Shown here: positions 6,977 to 10,393 of the stretch, piece by piece
Numbering within the stretch: position 1 is the stretch's first letter
How the letters are laid out: each line of letters starts with the position of its first letter
Assembly (NCBI GenBank): GCA_013698195.1
Contig: JACCVK010000184.1
Location: forward strand, 1-10,393
Length of the DNA: 10,393 nucleotides
Direction of reading: 5' to 3'
From: Actinomycetota bacterium
GTDB taxonomy: Bacteria; Actinomycetota; Thermoleophilia; Gaiellales; Gaiellaceae
Program-made: the position numbers and the translations under genes
The notes under the pieces: generated by a model
What the model was told of the DNA's origin: nothing
The model's database searches: none
The model's input: the letters and a program-made list of their open reading frames with translations, nothing else

Positions 6977-7971
6977 AGCTCCCGCACCTGTGCCGCAAGC
7001 CCACTCGAGCCCATGAGCTCCGTGAGCGCGCGCTCGTGGGCCCCGAGATGAACGGACAGCCGCTCGATCGCCATGAGGACGTGCTCGACGTCGCGCTCGA
7101 GCGTGGCGGGAGTGGGACCGACGGCCGCCTCGCCAGAGCCGTCTGAGTGCGACAAGGCTGCGCCGCCCGCAACGAGCTGATCCACCCGAGCGCTGAGCGC
7201 GGCGACTTGCTCGACGAGCTTGGGATCTGCTCCGGCTGCTTTGCCCGAGCCTGCCCGGTTGCTTGCAGCCTCGGTGAGTCGCTGCTCGAGCTCCGCAAGC
7301 CGCTCGCCGAAGTCGCGCTCCACCTCGATTCGCGAGTTCAGCAGAGCCGCGGCTTCGTCCCAAGCCTCTCGCGAGACCGTCGAGTCGCCGACCTGCTCGA
7401 CCGCACTGGCTACCTCGTCGACGCGCGCTACGGCTGCAGCGATTCGGTAGTCGAGCGCTTGCTCGCTCGTTTCGATTCTCTCGAGAACCTCGTCGCCCGG
7501 AAGATCTTCGATCCTGCTCTCGAGCTCGCCGAGCCGCTGGAGCAGCGACGGGTCGACCGCCGGCCGCTCGGCAAGCTCCGACACGCGCAGTCGTGATGTG
7601 AGCTCGAAGAGCTTCTCGTCGAGCGCGGGGTCGCCGGCCGGGCGCTCGGCGAGCCCCAGTGTCGTCGAGCGAATCTCTTCGAGCGCAGCTGCGTGGGCAT
7701 CGAGGCGCTGCTCGGTTGCCGGGTCGCCGACCGGCCGCTCGGCGAGCTCCTCGAGCATCCGCGTGAGCTCGTCGAGTCGATGCTCTAAAGCGGGATCCGC
7801 AAGCGGACGCTGGGCGAGCTCCGCCAAGGCGTTCTCCAGCTCGTGGAGCGCGTCGGCGTCGCCCGCGAGGCTCTGCACGGCCGCCCCTAGCACGTCCAGG
7901 CGATCACCGACGTCGGAAAAGTGCTGCGCGAGCTTGCCCACTTGAGCATCGAGCTCGACATCGCGGGCCAC
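6931..7971 (-). CDS. Longest intact piece of coiled-coil gene B
   Basis: This is the largest open frame of the broken gene: 346 residues from a GTG at 7971 to a TAG at 6931. The GTG is probably not a true start; it lies at the edge of the inverted segment, and the real coding sequence is inferred to enter from upstream. Residues ~35-170 hold repeats of about 25 residues (QRPLADPALEHRLDEL, ERPVGDPATEQRLD, ERPAGDPALDEKLFEL, ERPAVDPSLLQRLGEL). Heptad-rich helices follow, with RDVEHVLMAIERLSVHLGAH near 295-315. The last ~13 residues are Arg-rich and unlike the rest, because they are read past the frameshift. An automatic annotation would probably call this a stand-alone hypothetical protein. The coding frame is well supported; its integrity is not. 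Confidence 0.6.
   Translation of the reverse strand: MARDVELDAQVGKLAQHFSDVGDRLDVLGAAVQSLAGDADALHELENALAELAQRPLADPALEHRLDELTRMLEELAERPVGDPATEQRLDAHAAALEEIRSTTLGLAERPAGDPALDEKLFELTSRLRVSELAERPAVDPSLLQRLGELESRIEDLPGDEVLERIETSEQALDYRIAAAVARVDEVASAVEQVGDSTVSREAWDEAAALLNSRIEVERDFGERLAELEQRLTEAASNRAGSGKAAGADPKLVEQVAALSARVDQLVAGGAALSHSDGSGEAAVGPTPATLERDVEHVLMAIERLSVHLGAHERALTELMGSSGLAAQVRELGARRRSRDLRRRLG
7500..7845 (-). repeat. Degenerate ~25-residue repeats in gene B
   Basis: Four units with the core [EQ]RPxxDPxL plus a short heptad helix follow each other at about 25-30 residue spacing: QRPLADPALEHRLDEL, ERPVGDPATEQRLD, ERPAGDPALDEKLFEL and ERPAVDPSLLQRLGEL. They match the two units in the inverted segment and the first half of the 40-residue units of gene A, so the two genes probably arose by duplication and differential repeat growth. 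Boundaries are approximate. Confidence 0.65.
7962..7968 (+). repeat. Left 7-bp inverted repeat arm at the inversion boundary
   Basis: CGCGGGC here is the exact reverse complement of GCCCGCG at 8168-8174. The shared bases keep both reading-frame joins intact wherever within the arm the exchange occurred. Homology does not extend beyond 7 bp. In DNA this GC-rich a single such pair is not significant by itself; its value comes from its position. Confidence 0.55.
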
Positions 7972-8167
7972 GCGACGCCAAGCCGTCGACGCACTCGGCG
8001 AGCGCTCGATGCGCGACCCCGATCTCGTCGCTCAGATCGAGGATCTTCAGACGGTCGTGCAGGCGCTCGGCGAGCGCCCGACCCGTGACCCGGATCTCGT
8101 TGGGCAGATCGCGGATCTCCAGGCGGTTGTCGAAGTGCTCGGCCAGCAAATACTCCCCGGCACCCTC

Positions 8168-8174
8168 GCCCGCG
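8168..8174 (-). repeat. Right 7-bp inverted repeat arm at the inversion boundary
   Basis: On the plus strand this arm reads GCCCGCG and pairs with the arm at 7962-7968; the two enclose 199 bp. It lies 67 bp downstream (minus strand) of the inferred GTG start of gene B, inside its N-terminal coding region. No recombinase gene or recognisable recombination enhancer is present in the window. Confidence 0.55.
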
Positions 8175-8245
8175 CCGGCAGGAAGGCAGCAAGGTTTCCC
8201 ACGAAACGGTTATCGGAGCCGCCGCGCGGCCGCTCAGTCACCCCT

Positions 8246-10393
8246 TCAAGGGACGCGATCGGGTGACCGTGCCGAAGTGCTCCGTCGCTCGAGGTAGACG
8301 CAGCGCCTTCGATCGAGTGGGAGCGGGGAGCGCCCGACGCGCGTGACGACGAACTCGTCGGCGTCGTCGGCAGTCGATACGGCCTCTCCGACGGCGGGGA
8401 GGTTGCCGCCCAGCTCCTGCAGTCCGTAGCCGCTCCCGTTCGGAACGAAGGCAAGAAACGGGCCAGACTGCGGCTCGTCGAGGGCCGCATCGGCGGACAC
8501 ATGCCCCGCGACGACCCCGTCGGCCTCGACAATCGCGGCACCGAGACGCTCGATTGAGCGTCGTAGTGCGCCTCCGGCTTCGATGTACGTCGACTCGGTC
8601 TCGGCGAGACGGCTGCCGAGTGCTGCGAGCCCCGCCCGAAGCGCATCTTCGGTCGCGCGAACCTGCTCCTCGGCGCGGGCAGTGTCCGCCTCGGTCCGAA
8701 GTTCCAACCTGTTGATACGCGCGTCGAGCTCGGAGGTGTCGCCTGTCCCGGCGCGCTCGACGTGGCCGAGAAGATCGATGCTCGACTGGGCGACCGCCTC
8801 TAGATCCGCGGTCAGCTTCGCCAGCGCACCGGCGGTGGTTGCGTCGGATCGGTCGAGTCGCGCCGCGAGCGACTCATACTCTGAGCGCAGGCCGTCGAGT
8901 GCAGGCATCAGCTCGGCCTGGGGGGTCGCGAGCTCTTCCGAGAGCCTCTTGCCGAGTTTCTCGATCCGCCGTGCAAGATCGGCCTCCGCTGTGGCGCGCT
9001 CGGCACCGGTCGCGGCCGCGGCCTCGTGCAACTGCTCGACCTGCTCGCGCAAGGCCCGAGCGCGCTGGTCGGCCTCGACCATGCGTTCTTCGGCGGCCGC
9101 GCGGCTCAGGTCGAGGTCATTGCGGACCAGTTGGACAGCCTCGTCGAGCCTGGCGGCGACCGATCTCTGCGCCTCGTCCGCATCGGTGGCGAGCGACTCG
9201 ACGCGTAGATCGAGAGTCTCGAGTCGGTCGGCGAGCTCGGTGCGGAGCGTCGCGAGATCCGACTTCTTGGCGCCCTTCCTCTGCGCGCTCTCGTGAGCCC
9301 CAAACCGGTCGGTCATTTCTTCCACGCGACCCTTGAGCTCGTCGATCGCCGAGACTCGGATCGCCAAAGAGTCGAGCCCGTCCTCGATCGCGACGTGCTT
9401 CGAGGTTGCCTCGGCAAGCTTGTCTTCGAGCGTGGAGAAATGAGACTCGTAGTCGACTTCACCCTTTTTGGCAGCGGCTTCCTCGAGCGATTCCACGCGC
9501 GTACCGATCCCCTCTACCGACTGGCGTAGGTCGTCGGCGAGCGCCCGGATCGCGGCGTCGCTCGTCCCCCTGTGCTCGTCGCCCTTGTGCGCAAGCTCCT
9601 GAAAGTCGCGTGCGAGTTGCCCGACCCGCTCCTCGAGACCAGGATCGCCTCCCGACCTCGCTGCCACGTCGTCGATCTGCCGGCGGAGCTCGGCCACCTG
9701 CTCGGCGAGCGCCTGGTCGCCGTCGCCGGCCGGACGTGCAGCCAACTGTTCGAGACGCCCGCTCAGCTCGTCCAGCCTCTCGCTGGACGGGAAGGCAGCG
9801 ACTCGAGCTGCGATTTGCTCGACCCGTTCGGCTAGAGCGGGATCGCCGCCCGGTCGCGACGCGAGCTCGTCGAGTTGACGCTGGATGTTGCCAATCTGCT
9901 CGGTGGACGCGGTGCGCGCAAGCTGCTCTGCCATTGCAGCCAGGCGCTCAGGAAGAGCGGCATCGGCAGCAGGCGCCGCAGACAGTCGCTCGACCTGCTC
10001 GCGCAACTCGACGAGTCCTTCGAGGGGCAAGTCGATGCGCGTGGAAAAATCCTCGAGGCGAGAGACGACCTGCTCGACACGCTCCGAAAGGGCTGGATCT
10101 CCCGCGGGGCGCGCTGCGAGATCCTCGATCTGCGTGCGGAGCTCCCCGATTTGGTCGGCGGATGCCGAGGACTCGAGCCGGCTCGCAAGCTGCTGGACAC
10201 GCTCCGTAAGCGCCGGATCCTCGGCGGGACGTGCTGCGAGGTCCTCGATCTGCCTGCGGAGTTCTCCGATTTGGTCGGTGGATGCCGAGGACTCGACCCG
10301 GCTCGCAATCTGCTGGACGCGCTGCGTAAGCGCCGGGTCGCCTGTTGGGCGCGCGCTGAGCTCCTCGAACGCGCGGCGCAACTCGAGTAGCTC
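8246..10393 (-). CDS. Coiled-coil repeat protein gene A, N-terminus outside the window
   Basis: This is the C-terminal 715 residues of a large protein; the frame is open at the right edge. The visible part begins with tandem 40-residue repeats of the form A-A-R-P-x-G-D-P-A-L-x-E-R-V-x-Q-L (9665-10357). A rod of about 450 residues rich in Ala, Glu, Leu and Arg follows, with heptad spacing typical of coiled coils. The last ~70 residues (8249-8458) form a compact different domain: FLAFVPNGSGYGLQELGG, then EFVVTRVGRSPLPLDRRRCVYL. I recall similar FVP...GY...SPLP...CxYL tails on actinobacterial proteins, so this is probably the natural C-terminus. There is no signal peptide or membrane segment in the visible part. 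It sits 4 nt upstream of gene B, so the two are probably co-transcribed. A structural or scaffold role is the safest guess; the function is not recognised. Confidence 0.8.
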   Translation of the reverse strand, partial: ELLELRRAFEELSARPTGDPALTQRVQQIASRVESSASTDQIGELRRQIEDLAARPAEDPALTERVQQLASRLESSASADQIGELRTQIEDLAARPAGDPALSERVEQVVSRLEDFSTRIDLPLEGLVELREQVERLSAAPAADAALPERLAAMAEQLARTASTEQIGNIQRQLDELASRPGGDPALAERVEQIAARVAAFPSSERLDELSGRLEQLAARPAGDGDQALAEQVAELRRQIDDVAARSGGDPGLEERVGQLARDFQELAHKGDEHRGTSDAAIRALADDLRQSVEGIGTRVESLEEAAAKKGEVDYESHFSTLEDKLAEATSKHVAIEDGLDSLAIRVSAIDELKGRVEEMTDRFGAHESAQRKGAKKSDLATLRTELADRLETLDLRVESLATDADEAQRSVAARLDEAVQLVRNDLDLSRAAAEERMVEADQRARALREQVEQLHEAAAATGAERATAEADLARRIEKLGKRLSEELATPQAELMPALDGLRSEYESLAARLDRSDATTAGALAKLTADLEAVAQSSIDLLGHVERAGTGDTSELDARINRLELRTEADTARAEEQVRATEDALRAGLAALGSRLAETESTYIEAGGALRRSIERLGAAIVEADGVVAGHVSADAALDEPQSGPFLAFVPNGSGYGLQELGGNLPAVGEAVSTADDADEFVVTRVGRSPLPLDRRRCVYLERRSTSARSPDRVP
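9665..10357 (-). repeat. Tandem 40-residue (120-bp) repeats in gene A
   Basis: In minus-strand order the units are 10357-10238 (40 residues), 10237-10118 (40), 10117-9983 (45, with an insertion FSTRIDLPLEG), 9982-9863 (40), 9862-9743 (40) and a short 26-residue unit at 9742-9665. A seventh, diverged start (ARSGGDPGLEERV) follows. The first two units match at about 100 of 120 bases by my count; later units diverge more. The core is [AS]xRPxxDPALxERVxQ, followed by a helix ending in an Asp/Glu-Leu. More copies may lie outside the window. Confidence 0.75.

Larger units (their letters stand above)
7962..8174 (+). other. Inverted coding segment with two 24-residue repeat units
   Basis: On the plus strand this stretch encodes two units, LGERSMRDPDLVAQIEDLQ and LGERPTRDPDLVGQIADLQ, in tandem 72-bp copies (7994-8065 and 8066-8137). 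They carry the same ERPxxDPxL core that both flanks encode on the minus strand. Its ends coincide with a 7-bp inverted repeat. Turning the segment around gives in-frame joins at both ends: LPARATRRQAVDALGERS on one side and QQILPGTLARDVELDAQ on the other. The sequence shows this directly; the cause (recombination or assembly) is not visible. A small independent plus-strand gene starting at ATG 8009 is possible but much less likely. Confidence 0.7.
6723..8241 (-). pseudogene. Coiled-coil repeat protein gene B, interrupted by an inverted segment and a frameshift
   Basis: The gene appears to start at GTG 8241, 4 nt after the stop of the upstream coiled-coil gene, with GAAGGG just ahead. It reads TERPRGGSDNRFVGNLAAFL and stays in this frame to about 8174. 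The next ~200 bp make sense only on the plus strand. The minus-strand frame resumes at 7961, runs to about 6980, then shifts to a second frame that ends at the TAG at 6723. With both breaks repaired the product would be about 505 residues, with [AE]RPxxDPxL repeats of about 25 residues, a long coiled coil, a Gly/Ser/Asp-rich linker and a final helix (AGAIDWRLQRLE). There is no signal peptide or membrane segment. Function is not recognised. It may be a real pseudogene, an alternative state of an invertible gene, or an intact gene damaged in assembly. Confidence 0.6.

Noticed and set aside
7904..8149. Minus-strand reading through the inverted segment (RALAERLHDRLKILDLSDE and neighbours), which also has good codon-end GC
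   Set aside because: It lacks the ERPxxDPxL core shared by both flanks, while the plus-strand reading has it twice. The apparent quality comes from the antisense frame sharing the middle codon position. It was considered seriously as an alternative.
8194..8207. Small hairpin GTTTC-CCAC-GAAAC
   Set aside because: It lies inside the inferred N-terminal coding region of gene B and has only a 5-bp stem, so chance is the simplest explanation.
7900..8250. Idea of a mobile element insertion explaining the break in gene B
   Set aside because: No transposase, terminal repeats longer than 7 bp or target duplication. The segment content belongs to the same repeat family, and reversing it repairs the gene, so inversion explains more.
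8242..8252. Palindrome CCCTT-C-AAGGG at the end of gene A, considered as a terminator
   Set aside because: A one-base centre cannot form a hairpin loop, and it overlaps the stop of A and the likely ribosome binding site of B.
8009..8266. Independent small plus-strand gene starting at ATG 8009
   Set aside because: The ATG is inside a repeat unit, there is no ribosome binding site, the coherent sequence begins upstream of it, and the last third (after about 8175) loses coding character.
8583..9296. Ser/Ala-rich open frame of 237 codons on the plus strand, and similar ones up to 10390
   Set aside because: Antisense of the coiled-coil repeats, which turns Glu/Leu/Ala codons into Ser/Arg/Ala text. 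The minus-strand heptad pattern is the coherent one.

Overview
The window is GC-rich and densely packed with genes, and most third codon positions are G or C. GTG starts, TANNNT boxes a few bases before ATG codons that lack a Shine-Dalgarno, and the style of the proteins suggest an actinobacterium, most likely of the Thermoleophilia (Gaiella/Solirubrobacter) type. That placement is an impression from composition and protein style, not a search result. No rRNA, tRNA, CRISPR array, transposase, recombinase or phage gene is visible.

Left part (1-5009, all on the minus strand). Read 5' to 3', the order is a cyclophilin-type peptidyl-prolyl isomerase (5009-4554), an SDR oxidoreductase (4523-3789), a glycogen-debranching-like glycosidase (3786-1726), a GT4 glycosyltransferase (1726-677) and a DinF-like MATE transporter (668 to beyond base 1). 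The last four are separated by 2 bp, a TGATG overlap and 8 bp, so they look like one transcription unit. The debranching-like enzyme and the glycosyltransferase suggest handling of an alpha-glucan or another saccharide; the substrate cannot be read from the sequence.

Middle (5158-6642, plus strand). A single secreted protein carries a signal peptide, a fibronectin type III domain, a Pro/Ser/Thr linker and a glycosidase-like TIM-barrel region. It diverges from the isomerase gene and converges with the next locus. An inverted repeat lies at the convergent ends.

Right part (6723-10393, minus strand). Two adjacent genes encode long coiled-coil proteins built from repeats with the shared core [AE]RPxxDPxL. 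The upstream gene (10393-8246) enters from outside the window. It has 40-residue repeats, a long coiled-coil rod and a compact C-terminal domain. The downstream gene (8241-6723) is broken in this sequence. A segment of about 200 bp carrying two repeat units lies in the opposite orientation between 7-bp inverted repeats (7962-7968 and 8168-8174). Turning it back rejoins the reading frame exactly at both ends. A second break is a frameshift in a short CG run near 6968-6975. Whether these are real inversion and decay, a mixed invertible state, or assembly error is the main open question of the window.
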